This document shows, piece after piece, positions 1 to 7,266 of a stretch of 14,800 nucleotides of DNA (position 1 is the stretch's first letter; the number at the start of each line of letters is the position of its first letter). Below the pieces are notes generated by a model. It had not been told where the DNA came from, ran no database searches, and saw only the letters and a list, made by a program, of their open reading frames with translations. The stretch covers positions 1 through 14,800 of the forward strand of contig JAKAWN010000141.1 in NCBI GenBank assembly GCA_021827245.1, read 5' to 3'. Made by a program: the position numbers and the translations under genes. Source of the DNA: Acidobacteriota bacterium. GTDB taxonomy: Bacteria > Acidobacteriota > Terriglobia > UBA7540.

Positions 1-66
1 GATCTGCAAGGTTACAGGACCCGGGCCTTAAGGCTGACGCTACAAGAACTTGGTTCTAGCCGAAAT

Positions 67-1521
67 TCAGGAGAGATCGAACCCGCCGGTTTTCTCAAAG
101 GCATCGGCCACCTTCAGCAGCCGCGCCTCGTCAAAGTGTTTCGCGAAGATCTGCATTCCGACGGGCAGCGGAGGATCGCCCTTGAGTTTCCCGCAGGGCA
201 CGGAGATCCCCGGAATACCCGCCAGGCTGGCAGTAACTGTATAAATATCAGCAAGATACATCTGCAAAGGATCGTCCATGCGCTCGCCCAGCTTGAAGGG
301 TGGAATGGGTGAAGTCGGGGCGACTATCACATCAACGACATCAAAAGCTTCGACAAAATCCCGCGTAATCTGCGTTCGCACCTTCTGGGCTTTCAGGTAG
401 TACGCCTCGTAATAGCCGGAACTCAAAACATACGTTCCCAGCATGATGCGGCGCTTGACCTCCGCGCCAAAGCCCTGGTTGCGCGTCTTACGGTACATGT
501 CGCGCAAGTCCGAGAATTCCTTTGACCGGAATCCATATCGCACACCGTCGTAGCGCGCCAGGTTTGAACTGGCCTCCGCCGTGCAAATGATGTAATAGCA
601 CGCGATGGCATACTCGGTGTGCGGCAGATGAATCGGCACAACCTGGCAGCCGAGTTTTTCAAGCAGGCCAATTCCCTTCTCGATATTCGAGCGGATTTCA
701 GGGTTCAGACCCTCGAAATACTCACCGGGCACTCCCACCTTCAATCCTTTGACATTGCCGTCCAGGACGCTTTCATAGTCAGCCACGGCCACATCTGCGG
801 AAGTTGAATCCAGAGGATCACGGCCCGCGATCACTTTCAATGTTCGGGCCACGTCCCGCACTGACCGCCCAAACGGGCCGATGTGGTCGAGTGAGGACGC
901 GAACGCCACCAAGCCGTAACGCGACACGCGCCCGTAAGTTCCCATCATCCCCACAACGCCGCAGAAAGACGCCGGCTGCCGAATCGAGCCGCCCGTATCC
1001 GAACCGAGTGCCACGGTCGCCAGATTGGCGGCCACCGCCGCGGCAGAGCCGCCGCTGGAGCCCCCAGGAACGCGTGTCAGGTCATGCGGATTGTGAGTGG
1101 GGAAAAAGCCGGAGTTTTCCGTCGAGGATCCCATGGCAAACTCGTCGCAATTGGTCTTGCCCAGTATGACGGCTCCGGCCGCCTCCAGCCTTTCCACAGC
1201 CGTTGCGTTGTAGGGCGCAACGTAGTCTTTCAGGATGCTTGATGCGCAGGTTGTGTGAAGGCCCCGCGTCAGGATGACGTCTTTCACTGCCACGGGAATG
1301 CCCGAGAGCGGCAGCAATGGCTTGCCGGCTGAAATATCCCGATCAACGCCTCGCGCCTGTTCCAGGGCTTTCTCTTCGCAGGTTGAAAGGTAGGAGCGGA
1401 CGCTCGGGTCCTCCTTCCTGATCCGCTCGAGGTGCGCCCTGGCGATCTCTTCGGCGGAGGCTTCCCGCCGTTCCAGGATTCCGTGAAGCTGCTCGATTGT
1501 CAGGCTGGTCAGATTGTTCAT
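67..1521 (-). CDS. gatA: Asp-tRNA(Asn)/Glu-tRNA(Gln) amidotransferase subunit A (GatA)
   Basis: GatA is the glutamine-hydrolysing subunit of the cytosolic GatCAB complex, which amidates Glu-tRNA(Gln) and/or Asp-tRNA(Asn). The 484-residue product has normal length and the full amidase signature. Lys80 lies in VAVKD, the cis-Ser155 in GGSSGGS (153-159), and the nucleophile Ser179 in GSDTGGS (173-179); together they form the Ser-cisSer-Lys triad. The N-terminus ([12 protein letters not shown]) is typical of the family, so the ATG at 1521 is chosen although the ribosome binding site is weak. It is the last gene of the dciA-gatC-gatA run, 42 bases after gatC. gatB is not in the window and must be elsewhere. 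One oddity is GMMGTYG (191-197), where most GatA proteins I recall read close to GLKPTYG. The family call is very secure; which tRNA is the substrate cannot be told from this locus. Confidence 0.97.
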   Translation of the reverse strand: MNNLTSLTIEQLHGILERREASAEEIARAHLERIRKEDPSVRSYLSTCEEKALEQARGVDRDISAGKPLLPLSGIPVAVKDVILTRGLHTTCASSILKDYVAPYNATAVERLEAAGAVILGKTNCDEFAMGSSTENSGFFPTHNPHDLTRVPGGSSGGSAAAVAANLATVALGSDTGGSIRQPASFCGVVGMMGTYGRVSRYGLVAFASSLDHIGPFGRSVRDVARTLKVIAGRDPLDSTSADVAVADYESVLDGNVKGLKVGVPGEYFEGLNPEIRSNIEKGIGLLEKLGCQVVPIHLPHTEYAIACYYIICTAEASSNLARYDGVRYGFRSKEFSDLRDMYRKTRNQGFGAEVKRRIMLGTYVLSSGYYEAYYLKAQKVRTQITRDFVEAFDVVDVIVAPTSPIPPFKLGERMDDPLQMYLADIYTVTASLAGIPGISVPCGKLKGDPPLPVGMQIFAKHFDEARLLKVADAFEKTGGFDLS

Positions 1522-1563
1522 GAATGGTTCTTGCCTGTGGAAGCAACCGGTGGCCTGCTCGAC

Positions 1564-1866
1564 CTACTCTCGCTCGATAACCTGCGGCACCTTGAAGCAA
1601 CCGCCTCCCTGCTCCGGAGCGTTGCTTAGTGCTTCTTCCTGCGTAAACGTCCGCTTCGCCAGATCGTCGCGCAGCGCTGGATTTTCACCGGCGGGATAAG
1701 TCACCTGGGCCATCGGTTCAATGCCGGTCGTATCCAGTTGATTCAGCTTCTGGACATACTCCAGCACGGCGTCCAACTGGGGAACAAACTTCTTTACTTC
1801 CTGCTCTGTCAGTTCGAGGTGAGCCAAGTCTGCAACGTAGAGAACATCTTTTTCGCTCAGAGCCAT
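1564..1866 (-). CDS. gatC: Asp-tRNA(Asn)/Glu-tRNA(Gln) amidotransferase subunit C (GatC)
   Basis: GatC is the small belt subunit that wraps around GatA and joins it to GatB in the tRNA-dependent amidotransferase. The 100-residue product has the usual length and layout. A helical N-terminal half carries the family pattern VADLAHLELTEQE (about 11-23) and the LDAVLEYVQKLNQLDT stretch. A proline-rich linker (GIEPMAQV, YPAGENPALRDD) follows, and the C-terminus (PQVIERE) matches the family. The ATG at 1866 overlaps the TGA stop of the upstream DUF721 gene by one base (TGATG), and a GAAGGT ribosome binding site lies about 7 bases upstream, inside that gene. Translation is therefore probably coupled. 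The next gene, gatA, starts 42 bases downstream, and a shared transcript is inferred. Confidence 0.96.
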   Translation of the reverse strand: MALSEKDVLYVADLAHLELTEQEVKKFVPQLDAVLEYVQKLNQLDTTGIEPMAQVTYPAGENPALRDDLAKRTFTQEEALSNAPEQGGGCFKVPQVIERE

Positions 1867-2201
1867 CAGTTGACCTTCGATCGATCTGACAACGGCGCAA
1901 CGGCCGAAATGGGTCTTGAAACGTAGCGAACCCTCAATTTGCGGACAGTCGGCACACCCAGGTACCGGTTGATCTGCGCCCGGATGTCCTCTGACATGCG
2001 GCGCATCTCAGCAGACCACGCCGTGCAGTCACTTTCCAGCGTCAGGGTCCCCTCGTCAAAGGCCACCGGCCTCGAATGGCGCGCCATCGGTTTGCCGGCA
2101 ACCTGCGGCCATAAGGGAGCAAGGATCTCCACCACCCGCGGATTGTCCCGCCGCACCTGGTTCCGGAAAATGAGTGGCAGGATCTTGCTGATTTCTTCCA
2201 T
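1866..2201 (-). CDS. dciA: DUF721 / DciA-like protein (likely replicative helicase loader)
   Basis: DUF721 proteins include DciA, the ancestral bacterial helicase operator that acts with DnaB at replication initiation. From the ATG at 2201 the product has 111 residues, normal for the family. It carries the hallmark LWPQVAGKPMARHSRPVAF, then GTLTLESDCTAWSAEMRRM, equivalent to the W..vvG...a.hs.P ... g.L.v...s..Wa.el pattern. The frame is open to an upstream start at 2333, and another ATG lies at 2243. I prefer 2201 because the conserved domain begins there (MEEISKILP) and a candidate promoter at 2245-2273 would start transcription near 2238, below both other ATGs. Its stop overlaps the gatC start. 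DUF721 assignment is good; the helicase-loading role is inferred from the family. Confidence 0.8.
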   Translation of the reverse strand: MEEISKILPLIFRNQVRRDNPRVVEILAPLWPQVAGKPMARHSRPVAFDEGTLTLESDCTAWSAEMRRMSEDIRAQINRYLGVPTVRKLRVRYVSRPISAVAPLSDRSKVN

Positions 2202-2244
2202 CGAAATATCTGGCCTGAAGTTTGTCTGTTTAAATTGGAGCATG

Positions 2245-2273
2245 AGTGTATCACAGCAGGCGGCGAACGTGAA
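2245..2273 (-). promoter_or_regulatory. candidate sigma-70-type promoter for dciA-gatCA
   Basis: On the minus strand TTCACG (2273-2268) and TACACT (2250-2245) are separated by 17 bases, each matching 4 of 6 consensus positions. Transcription would begin near 2238, giving a leader of about 37 bases before the ATG at 2201. It is a pattern match only. Confidence 0.35.
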
Positions 2274-2383
2274 AAAGTTTTCGCGGCGCAGGTGGCTCAA
2301 ATTTTGTCCGCAATTATCTTTACCTGGAACCACTTTTTCCCCGACCTCGCTTCAAAACGTGTTTTTTTGACCATCCTGCATTT

Positions 2384-2659
2384 TCAATAATTTGGCCCGG
2401 TTCGTTTTTCGGTTCGTTCCGGTTCGTTTTTTATGCACTCTAATGTTTTCAACAACTTCTCCGCTTCGTTTTTAGGTTCGTTTCGGTTCGTTTTTGAACA
2501 CCGATCCTTTGTTTTCAACAACTTCTCCGGTTCGTTTTGCAAAAATAGATATTTTTTGTCCCATTCGTCCCATATTTCAGGGCGTGCGACGGCTGATAAT
2601 TGCCCTTTCCCCGGCTGTGCTTCGAGTGTTTCCATGTCCCTGCTTACGGCCCATCCCAT
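2384..2659 (-). CDS. hypothetical 91-residue protein made of a 22-residue repeat
   Basis: I do not recognise this as a named family. The frame is open for 91 residues from the ATG at 2659 (a GTG lies directly before it at 2662). A GGAGG ribosome binding site lies 9 bases upstream (2673-2669). The first 40 or so residues are ordinary; the C-terminal half is highly charged, lysine- and glutamate-rich. It contains a 22-residue period: NEPEKLLKT recurs as NEAEKLLKT, and [11 protein letters not shown] closes the chain. The coding repeat coincides with a DNA tandem repeat, so the ORF may be a by-product of that repeat. Against this, the ribosome binding site is good and the 66-base step keeps frame. 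I have a vague memory of similar NEPE...LLKT proteins scattered in Acidobacteriota; that would need a search. No function is proposed. Confidence 0.35.
   Translation of the reverse strand: MGWAVSRDMETLEAQPGKGQLSAVARPEIWDEWDKKYLFLQNEPEKLLKTKDRCSKTNRNEPKNEAEKLLKTLECIKNEPERTEKRTGPNY
2398..2540. repeat. degenerate ~65 bp tandem repeat, two copies and a third partial
   Basis: Copy A (2398-2461) and copy B (2462-2527) each begin with CGGTTCG or CGCTTCG followed by GTTCGTTTTT-type blocks, and each ends in the identical GTTTTCAACAACTTCTC. A third copy starts at 2528 (CGGTTCGTTTTGC) and then decays. The core GGTTCGTTT/C is itself repeated about three times in each copy. The lengths (64 and 66 bases) differ by two bases, placed in the variable middle. 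The block is markedly more T-rich on the plus strand than its surroundings, which suggests an inserted or expanded element. Confidence 0.8.
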
Positions 2660-2662
2660 CAC

Positions 2663-2913
2663 CCTCCGCCTCCAGCTTCCCGGCGGCCCTCCCTGCCAAG
2701 GGGTAAGGCTACCATACTAGCCGACGAAAGTCAAGCAAATTCCGAAAATTCGGCGGTCGCGCGAAACATCATTGCCGGATGTCTGCGACCGGCACCGAGC
2801 GCGGTGAAAGGTGCTTGCGGTAAGGAAGTGAGGCCTCTCGTCGTGACGACGGCGCCGCTGTGGCAGCTCTCAATTCTATCCCCGCTCAGTTCGCCGAACG
2901 CGCGAACATTAAG
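2663..2913. other. intergenic stretch with no supported gene
   Basis: Open frames here on either strand have no recognisable domains and are extensions or shadows of maf and of the repeat ORF. The only structures seen are short palindromes, for example CCGAAAATTCGG near 2745 and CGTCGTGACGACG near 2838-2852. Nothing else can be supported. Confidence 0.6.
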
Positions 2914-2943
2914 GTGCCAATGTCTCCGCCGCCCGCCTATAAT
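2914..2943 (+). promoter_or_regulatory. candidate maf promoter with perfect TATAAT
   Basis: GTGCCA (2914-2919, 4 of 6 to TTGACA) and a perfect TATAAT (2938-2943) are 18 bases apart. The expected start point (about 2950) falls on or one base before the GTG start codon of maf at 2951. No Shine-Dalgarno sequence is present before that GTG, so a leaderless mRNA is the natural reading. Confidence 0.55.
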
Positions 2944-2950
2944 AATTCGC

Positions 2951-3532
2951 GTGACTCGACTGATTCTGGCCTCCAATTCTCCCCGGCGGCGTGAGCTGTT
3001 GCAGAATGCGGGCTTTGAATTTGACGTCCGGCCCAGCGGGATTGAAGAAATCCGGCTCCCCGGCGAGCCGCCGGAGGATTTTGCGCGCAGGCTGGCTTGG
3101 GACAAGGCGCTGGATGTTGCTTCGCTGTCAAGCCCGGGAAGCGTGGTACTTGGCGCCGACACGGTGGTGGCGATCAACGGCGAAATCCTGGAGAAACCCA
3201 TCGACGCGGCGGATGCAGCCAGGATGCTCCGCACGCTCTCCGGCCACACTCATCGCGTGATCACCGGAATCTGCCTGGTCCGTGCTCCGGAAAGCGTTCT
3301 GGCATGGACGCACGAAACAACTGCCGTGACCTTCAGGAATTTGAGCGAAGAAGAGATTGCATGGTACGTCGCCAGCGGCGAGCCCGTTGACAAGGCAGGA
3401 GGTTATGCCATCCAGGGACTCGCCTCGCGCTTTGTTACCCGCATCGAAGGCTGCTACTTCAACGTCGTGGGGCTGCCTATTCCGCTGGTCTATGAGATCG
3501 TGAAAGCTATTTCCTCCGACCGCGTGCCCTAA
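2951..3532 (+). CDS. maf: Maf family nucleotide pyrophosphatase (dTTPase/UTPase type)
   Basis: Maf proteins are cytosolic house-cleaning NTP pyrophosphatases that hydrolyse dTTP, UTP and modified nucleotides to the monophosphate. The 193-residue product starts with the diagnostic [14 protein letters not shown] (S-x-SPRR substrate loop, residues 4-17). It then has [19 protein letters not shown] (about 64-82), whose Asp is the expected catalytic base, followed by the family blocks [26 protein letters not shown] and [10 protein letters not shown]. All match the Maf fold in order and length. The frame is open far upstream to 2600, but the family N-terminus fixes the GTG at 2951. There is no ribosome binding site; a TATAAT box ends 7 bases before the GTG. 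It faces the GxxExxY remnant, whose stop lies 19 bases beyond. Family call secure; substrate preference (YhdE-like rather than YceF-like) is inferred from overall resemblance only. Confidence 0.95.
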   Translation: MTRLILASNSPRRRELLQNAGFEFDVRPSGIEEIRLPGEPPEDFARRLAWDKALDVASLSSPGSVVLGADTVVAINGEILEKPIDAADAARMLRTLSGHTHRVITGICLVRAPESVLAWTHETTAVTFRNLSEEEIAWYVASGEPVDKAGGYAIQGLASRFVTRIEGCYFNVVGLPIPLVYEIVKAISSDRVP

Positions 3533-3551
3533 CGAAGGCATTTTATTTTGT

Positions 3552-4068
3552 TCAGATTGTTCCGTTGATAAACCGCCGAATGCCATCTCTCAAAATCGTC
3601 ACGTTGAAATTGATAAGCAGCGCCAGTTTGGCCCCGGAGAGCCTCAGATACGACAAGGTCTGAGCCTCATGAATTGGCGCTAATGCCTCAACTGACTTGA
3701 TCTCCGCCACTACTGAATGTTCCACCAACAGATCCATTCGATAGCCGCAATCCAGCTTGACTTCCTCATAGACGAGTGGAACCGGCCTCTGCTGTTCGAC
3801 CTTAACAGGTTGCTGAAAAACACATTAGAGGGGGTGTAGCGGCGGGTTCATCCCGCCATAAGCCTATTGCTTTCAGCACGGGCTGGCGGCGTAAAGCCGC
3901 CGCTACAGCTTTTTTCAGCAACCTGTTAAGGCCACGCTTTCTGAGCTCGTAGGCCAGACACGACTCGTAAGCAGATTCAAGCAGCCCAGGGCCCAGCGTT
4001 CGATGAACCTGGATAGCTGAGCCGATGATGATCTCCGTGATCTTGTTCAACTGTTCCCGCTCTGCCAT
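3552..4068 (-). pseudogene. GxxExxY family protein gene split by a MITE insertion
   Basis: GxxExxY proteins are small proteins of about 125 residues, related to the PD-(D/E)XK nuclease fold, with no settled function. The N-terminal part (from the ATG at 4068) reads [18 protein letters not shown] and carries the naming motif GLLESAY (28-34), up to ELRKRGL at residue 47. A 124 bp insertion (3802-3925) then shifts the frame, and the broken product ends after 88 codons at a TAA supplied by the TTAA target copy. Downstream, KVEQQRPVPLVYEEVKLDCG continues the family sequence, then the D...EIK motif (MDLLVEHSVVAEIKS) and a normal C-terminus (GIRRFING). Removing the element and one TTAA restores a single frame of exactly 130 residues with no other lesion. 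The insertion therefore looks recent. The C-terminal fragment has an ATG at 3737 that could restart translation, but I think this unlikely to be functional. Confidence 0.88.
3802..3929. mobile_element. MITE-like element (120 bp body) with TTAA target duplication
   Basis: The outer 20 bases are a perfect inverted repeat (3801-3820 against 3911-3930). Within them TTAA (3802-3805 and 3926-3929) is the target duplication, because the interrupted gene joins seamlessly through a single TTAA (GGCCTTAAGGTC). The body, 3806-3925, begins CAGGTTGCTGAAAAA and ends with its complement. Inside is a second, 11-base inverted pair (TGTAGCGGCGG 3835-3845 and CCGCCGCTACA 3897-3907). Each inner arm can also form its own hairpin: GGCGGG-TTCAT-CCCGCC (3841-3857) and GGCGGC-GTAAA-GCCGCC (3885-3901). 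There is no coding capacity, so movement would need a transposase elsewhere in the genome. I cannot name the parent family; IS1182-type elements are known for palindromic targets, but that link is a guess. Confidence 0.88.
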
Positions 4069-4077
4069 TTTGTGAAT

Positions 4078-4200
4078 TTAACACAGAGATCACAGAGGAA
4101 AACCCGGAAACTTCAGGCCCATGGATTTTCTCTGTGCACTCCGTGACCGGAAAGGCGTCAACACAGAGGGCACGGAGATGCTCTGTGCGCTCTGTGTTAA
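4078..4200. repeat. cluster of inverted ACACAGAG repeats
   Basis: Four alternating copies are present: TTAACACAGAGATCACAGAGG (4078-4098, forward), TCTCTGTGCACTCCGTG (4129-4144, reverse), CAACACAGAGGGCACGGAG (4159-4177, forward) and CTCTGTGCGCTCTGTGTTAA (4181-4200, reverse). The last pair forms a near-perfect hairpin with 18-base arms and almost no loop. The first copy ends 10 bases before the start codon of the GxxExxY gene. From memory, this ACACAGAG/CTCTGTGT sequence often accompanies GxxExxY genes in unrelated bacteria, which would make it a boundary or carrier of the gene. Confidence 0.75.
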
Positions 4201-4245
4201 TGCTTTTGCGGCCACCGAAAGAGTGATAACCACCTCTTATCAAGG

Positions 4246-4287
4246 GAGCTCATCGGGAAGTCTTCGAAGTGCTTTGCAAATGAGCTC
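4246..4287. repeat. nested palindromes between selB and the GxxExxY gene
   Basis: GAGCTCAT (4246-4253) and ATGAGCTC (4280-4287) are perfect inverted arms. The loop holds two further self-complementary octamers, CTTCGAAG (4262-4269) and TTTGCAAA (4273-4280). No T-run follows on either side, so it is not a standard terminator. It lies about 40 bases beyond the selB stop and could end or stabilise that transcript. Confidence 0.5.
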
Positions 4288-4325
4288 TGGGCGAAGGAGT
4301 ACAGAAATGTCTATTTGGCGCCCGT

Positions 4326-6254
4326 CTAAAGAATAATCCGCTCGTCGCCCTGTCGGCGGGTTACGCGCTCGCGATCGAGGTACTCGAGCAACGGAATGGC
4401 GTACTTGCGGGTGAGGCCGGTAAGCTCTTTGAAAATGCCGACGTTGATGCAGTTGTTCTTCACTTTTTGGCGCGCCAGGAGTTCCCGCAGTTTGTCCAGC
4501 GCCGCGGCATGGAAAATCAGATCCTCTGCCACTTTCACCAGAACTTTTTCTTTCAGCAGCATTTGCAGGATCTTCTCAGCCCTGGGCCGGTCGATTTTCA
4601 GGCCCGCCAGCACACTGCTTGCCGCCGGCACTGCAAGCCCGGCAGATTCAAAAGCCTGGACAATCTGGTCTCGGGCCGCCGATTCCTCGGGATTGAGTTC
4701 GATGGCGCGCCCCGCCCGCCGGACCATTTCTCCGTTGATCTCAATCTTCCGGCCAGCCTCCAACTGGCGAAGCACCGCGTTGAAAACCGCAGGCGAGGGT
4801 GGCTGTTTCTGCCGGTCACGAATTCGCCCCCGAAGATCCTCTTTGGCAATCCCACTCATCAACGGATTGCTGGTGTGAAAGCTGTCGAGTTCTTTGAGAA
4901 CCTCACTCGCCAGGTGCTGGAAATGCCCGCCATGAACGAATACGCTAGCTGGCTGGCCCAGAATCACCAGCCGCTTCCTGGCTTCGAGTGACCGTCCCAT
5001 CCGCTCAAGCCCGGCCTCTGTCCTGCCCGTCCGCGCTGTAAGCATCGGGGTTGCAGCTTCGCCGGCTTCACGAACCAGTGCCTCCAGCCGGTCTTCATCG
5101 TTTCCTTTTTCCAAGACGGTAAGAAACTCCGTGACGGCCGGATCGGACAGGCGGTGTTTGGGGGGAAGATTATCAAGCACGGCACCGCCGCCAATAGTGA
5201 CAACGGGAGAAAACTGGCGCACGATAAATCGATCGCCCGGCAGGAACAGTCCAGGGTCCGCAAGCCTCAGTTGGACATATCCCTGACCGCCGGGAGCAAG
5301 CTCCTTCACGCTCAGCAGCACCACCTCCGCCACCGTCTCGGCCGTTCCGGAATGGAAATGAACCCTGGCGCGATTCTTCAGTGGCCGCGCCGAAGGCAGC
5401 AAGGTCAAGCTGCAATCAAGGCGCGAGGTCGCCCGGAACAACCCGGGAGCAGCCAGGACCATTCCCCGCGCAATTTCGCCGGTATCGATGCCGGCAAGGT
5501 TCAGAGCGGTCCGCTGGCCGGCGACAGCCTTTTCGGCCGGGGCGTTATGCACCTGGATGCCTCGCACCCTCACGCGGCGCACCGCCGGGAATATTTCCAC
5601 TTCCGCGTCTTTATCCACCGTTCCGGCCACCAGGGTTCCGGTGACCACGGTTCCGAAACCTTTCATCACAAACGCGCGGTCGATCGGCAAGCGAAACGGC
5701 CATTCAACGGGCTTCGGCAGGATCCCTTCCGCAAGCCGCCGCAATTCGCTGAGAATATCATCGAGGCCCTCGCCGGTCCTGGCGCTGGCGGCAACAATCG
5801 GGGCGTTCTCAAGAAACGAGCCTCGCACCAGTTCATGGATTTCGAGCCTTACCAGGTCAACAATGTCCCGGTCCACCAGATCGCACTTGGTAACCACCAC
5901 CATTCCCTTGGGGATGTCGAGCAGGCGGCAGATATCAAAGTGCTCGCGCGTCTGGGGCTTGATGGACTCGTCGGCCGCCACGACCAGCATGACGAGATCG
6001 ATTCCACCAACGCCGGCGAGCATGTTTTTCACGAACCGTTCGTGGCCGGGAACGTCCACAAACCCCACGCGAACGCCTTCCCCAAGGTCGAGGTGGGCAA
6101 AACCCAGATCAATGGTGATTCCGCGCTTCTTCTCTTCTTCCAGGCGGTCCGGATCAGTACCGGTCAAGGCCTGCACCAGCGCGGACTTGCCGTGGTCAAT
6201 ATGGCCTGCAGTTCCGACAATCAGATGTTTCATTGCACAAGAATTATCAGGCAT
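4326..6254 (-). CDS. selB: selenocysteine-specific elongation factor SelB
   Basis: SelB is the EF-Tu paralogue that carries Sec-tRNA(Sec) to the ribosome at UGA codons marked by a SECIS hairpin. The 642-residue product has normal length. The GTPase motifs are GHIDHGKS (17-24), the RGITIDLGF switch (44-52), DVPGHE (67-72) and TKCD (122-125). EF-Tu-like beta-barrel domains follow, then C-terminal winged helices ending in [21 protein letters not shown], the part that binds SECIS RNA in known SelB. The start at 6254 is chosen for an AAGGGG ribosome binding site 6 bases upstream; an internal ATG at 6233 begins the conserved domain but lacks one. It is the last gene of the galT-gph-HEAT-selB run, 46 bases after its neighbour. 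selA, selC and selD are not here, and no gene in the window shows a convincing in-frame UGA. Confidence 0.96.
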   Translation of the reverse strand: MPDNSCAMKHLIVGTAGHIDHGKSALVQALTGTDPDRLEEEKKRGITIDLGFAHLDLGEGVRVGFVDVPGHERFVKNMLAGVGGIDLVMLVVAADESIKPQTREHFDICRLLDIPKGMVVVTKCDLVDRDIVDLVRLEIHELVRGSFLENAPIVAASARTGEGLDDILSELRRLAEGILPKPVEWPFRLPIDRAFVMKGFGTVVTGTLVAGTVDKDAEVEIFPAVRRVRVRGIQVHNAPAEKAVAGQRTALNLAGIDTGEIARGMVLAAPGLFRATSRLDCSLTLLPSARPLKNRARVHFHSGTAETVAEVVLLSVKELAPGGQGYVQLRLADPGLFLPGDRFIVRQFSPVVTIGGGAVLDNLPPKHRLSDPAVTEFLTVLEKGNDEDRLEALVREAGEAATPMLTARTGRTEAGLERMGRSLEARKRLVILGQPASVFVHGGHFQHLASEVLKELDSFHTSNPLMSGIAKEDLRGRIRDRQKQPPSPAVFNAVLRQLEAGRKIEINGEMVRRAGRAIELNPEESAARDQIVQAFESAGLAVPAASSVLAGLKIDRPRAEKILQMLLKEKVLVKVAEDLIFHAAALDKLRELLARQKVKNNCINVGIFKELTGLTRKYAIPLLEYLDRERVTRRQGDERIIL

Positions 6255-6300
6255 GGCAGGCCCCTTGGCAAATGCCAGCGCTGCCGGCCTGCGGGGCGGA

Positions 6301-7266
6301 TTATTTCGGATTCGCCGGTTGAGGCGCCTTTTGTGGCTTCTCGCGCTCCGAACCCAGCCACACGCTCACGACTTTCCAACCTGTCTGCTCTTTCTGAACG
6401 ACGATGTGGTAGGAAGCCACGGCCTGGGGATCCTCGAAATCCACAGCGGCAAGGGCGCGGGTCTTGTCCGGCGAATAGGTCAGATTCCTGATGTGGATTT
6501 CCGTCTGTTCCCCGGCATCGTCTCCGCCAGGCTGTTCCTCAAGCGCCGGCATAAAATAAGTCCGAATCGCCTGGTTCATGGATGCCCCGGAATTCTTCCC
6601 TGCGGGAGATGCCAGATATTTCGCGCGAAGTCCGATGACGGTTGCAGCGGTGTTGATATCATCCTGGATGACAGGGTCGGAGACCTCTTTTTCAACCTCG
6701 TTCAGTTTGGGAACCAGGCTCGCATCCGAACTGATGGACAGCGCAAGAATCGCATCCCGCGTAACCGTGCGGTCCGGCTCCTGGTCTGAGGTCCGGACTT
6801 TGTTGAGAAGAATATCGATATTGTGAGGGTCATCCGACCCGCCCAGCGCACCGTAATAAAAGCGCCGCAGGTCGAGATTGCGCGGGTCATTGACCAGTTT
6901 CGCGAGGTCAGCGAGGGCCCTTTGCCCGCCAATGTAGGCCAGCGTCCGTGCCGCGAAGGTTGCCGTGCGGTCATCTTTCAGCGCAGACTCAAGCCTGGGA
7001 ATAATGGCCGGGCCGGCCTCAAAGGCGGCACGATAAAGATTTTCTCTCGCTTCCGGATTTGGAGAAGTCAGGATTGCGTAAAGCTTCGCAGGCGACCATT
7101 TCTCACTCAGAAGCTCGTTTCGCTCCTGCGCCACCGGTGCGGGAGAGGAAGCAGCGGGCACCCGGACTGCAGATTGCCCACAAGCGAAGATCACCACGGC
7201 CAGCCAAATCAGGCCCCGAGGCGTCTTGCCTCTCCATTTCGAGCTCATCTTGCTAAGATTTCCCAT
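6301..7266 (-). CDS. hypothetical exported HEAT-like repeat protein
   Basis: I do not recognise a named family. The 321-residue product has a basic start and a hydrophobic segment (about 19-29, [11 protein letters not shown]). This fits either a Sec signal peptide cut near PAAS or, with Cys29, a lipoprotein anchor. Residues about 55-215 are helical, with repeated A-rich amphipathic pairs such as [28 protein letters not shown] and ALADLAKLV. These suggest HEAT or armadillo-type repeats. Residues about 230-305 look like a separate small alpha/beta domain ending in [14 protein letters not shown], resembling NTF2-like folds; the last 15 residues are proline- and lysine-rich. The ATG at 7266 overlaps the stop of the phosphatase gene by 14 bases. 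A second ATG at 7248 starts 4 bases after that stop and gives a better signal peptide. Neither has a clear ribosome binding site. selB follows after 46 bases. Confidence 0.8.
   Translation of the reverse strand: MGNLSKMSSKWRGKTPRGLIWLAVVIFACGQSAVRVPAASSPAPVAQERNELLSEKWSPAKLYAILTSPNPEARENLYRAAFEAGPAIIPRLESALKDDRTATFAARTLAYIGGQRALADLAKLVNDPRNLDLRRFYYGALGGSDDPHNIDILLNKVRTSDQEPDRTVTRDAILALSISSDASLVPKLNEVEKEVSDPVIQDDINTAATVIGLRAKYLASPAGKNSGASMNQAIRTYFMPALEEQPGGDDAGEQTEIHIRNLTYSPDKTRALAAVDFEDPQAVASYHIVVQKEQTGWKVVSVWLGSEREKPQKAPQPANPK

Noticed and set aside
2202..2333. N-terminal extension of the DUF721 gene to 2333
   Set aside because: The added 44 residues do not resemble the family, and the promoter candidate at 2245-2273 lies within them.
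2398..2540. CRISPR array or tRNA-like reading of the GGTTCG repeats
   Set aside because: There is no constant repeat with variable spacers; the units are tandem and degenerate. The GTTCG words lack any cloverleaf context.
2600..2950. N-terminal extension of the maf frame
   Set aside because: The extra 117 codons are Pro/Arg-rich with no domain; Maf begins at the SxSPRR loop, and a promoter lies inside the extension.
3552..3737. The GxxExxY C-terminal fragment as an independent gene
   Set aside because: It starts mid-domain, lacks the GxxExxY motif and joins the N-terminal half in one frame once the element is removed.
4121..4336. Small plus-strand ORF and an overlapping minus-strand ORF (3977-4243) across the ACACAGAG repeats
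   Set aside because: Their Cys/Leu/Thr-Glu-rich text is translation of the repeat itself (LCALCV, NTEGTE) and not a protein family.
4326..6254. Selenoprotein gene with an in-frame UGA near selB
   Set aside because: Each TGA stop I checked (gatA, DUF721, FAH) falls at the normal family C-terminus, so no readthrough candidate was seen.
5154..6491. Long plus-strand open frame (445 codons) opposite selB and the HEAT gene
   Set aside because: It is antisense to a clear SelB sequence, has no domain-like pattern and is rich in residues typical of shadow frames (H, R, G, P).
5488..6789. Second long plus-strand frame (433 codons) over the same region
   Set aside because: Ser/Arg/Pro-rich low-complexity translation opposite real genes; a codon-bias shadow.
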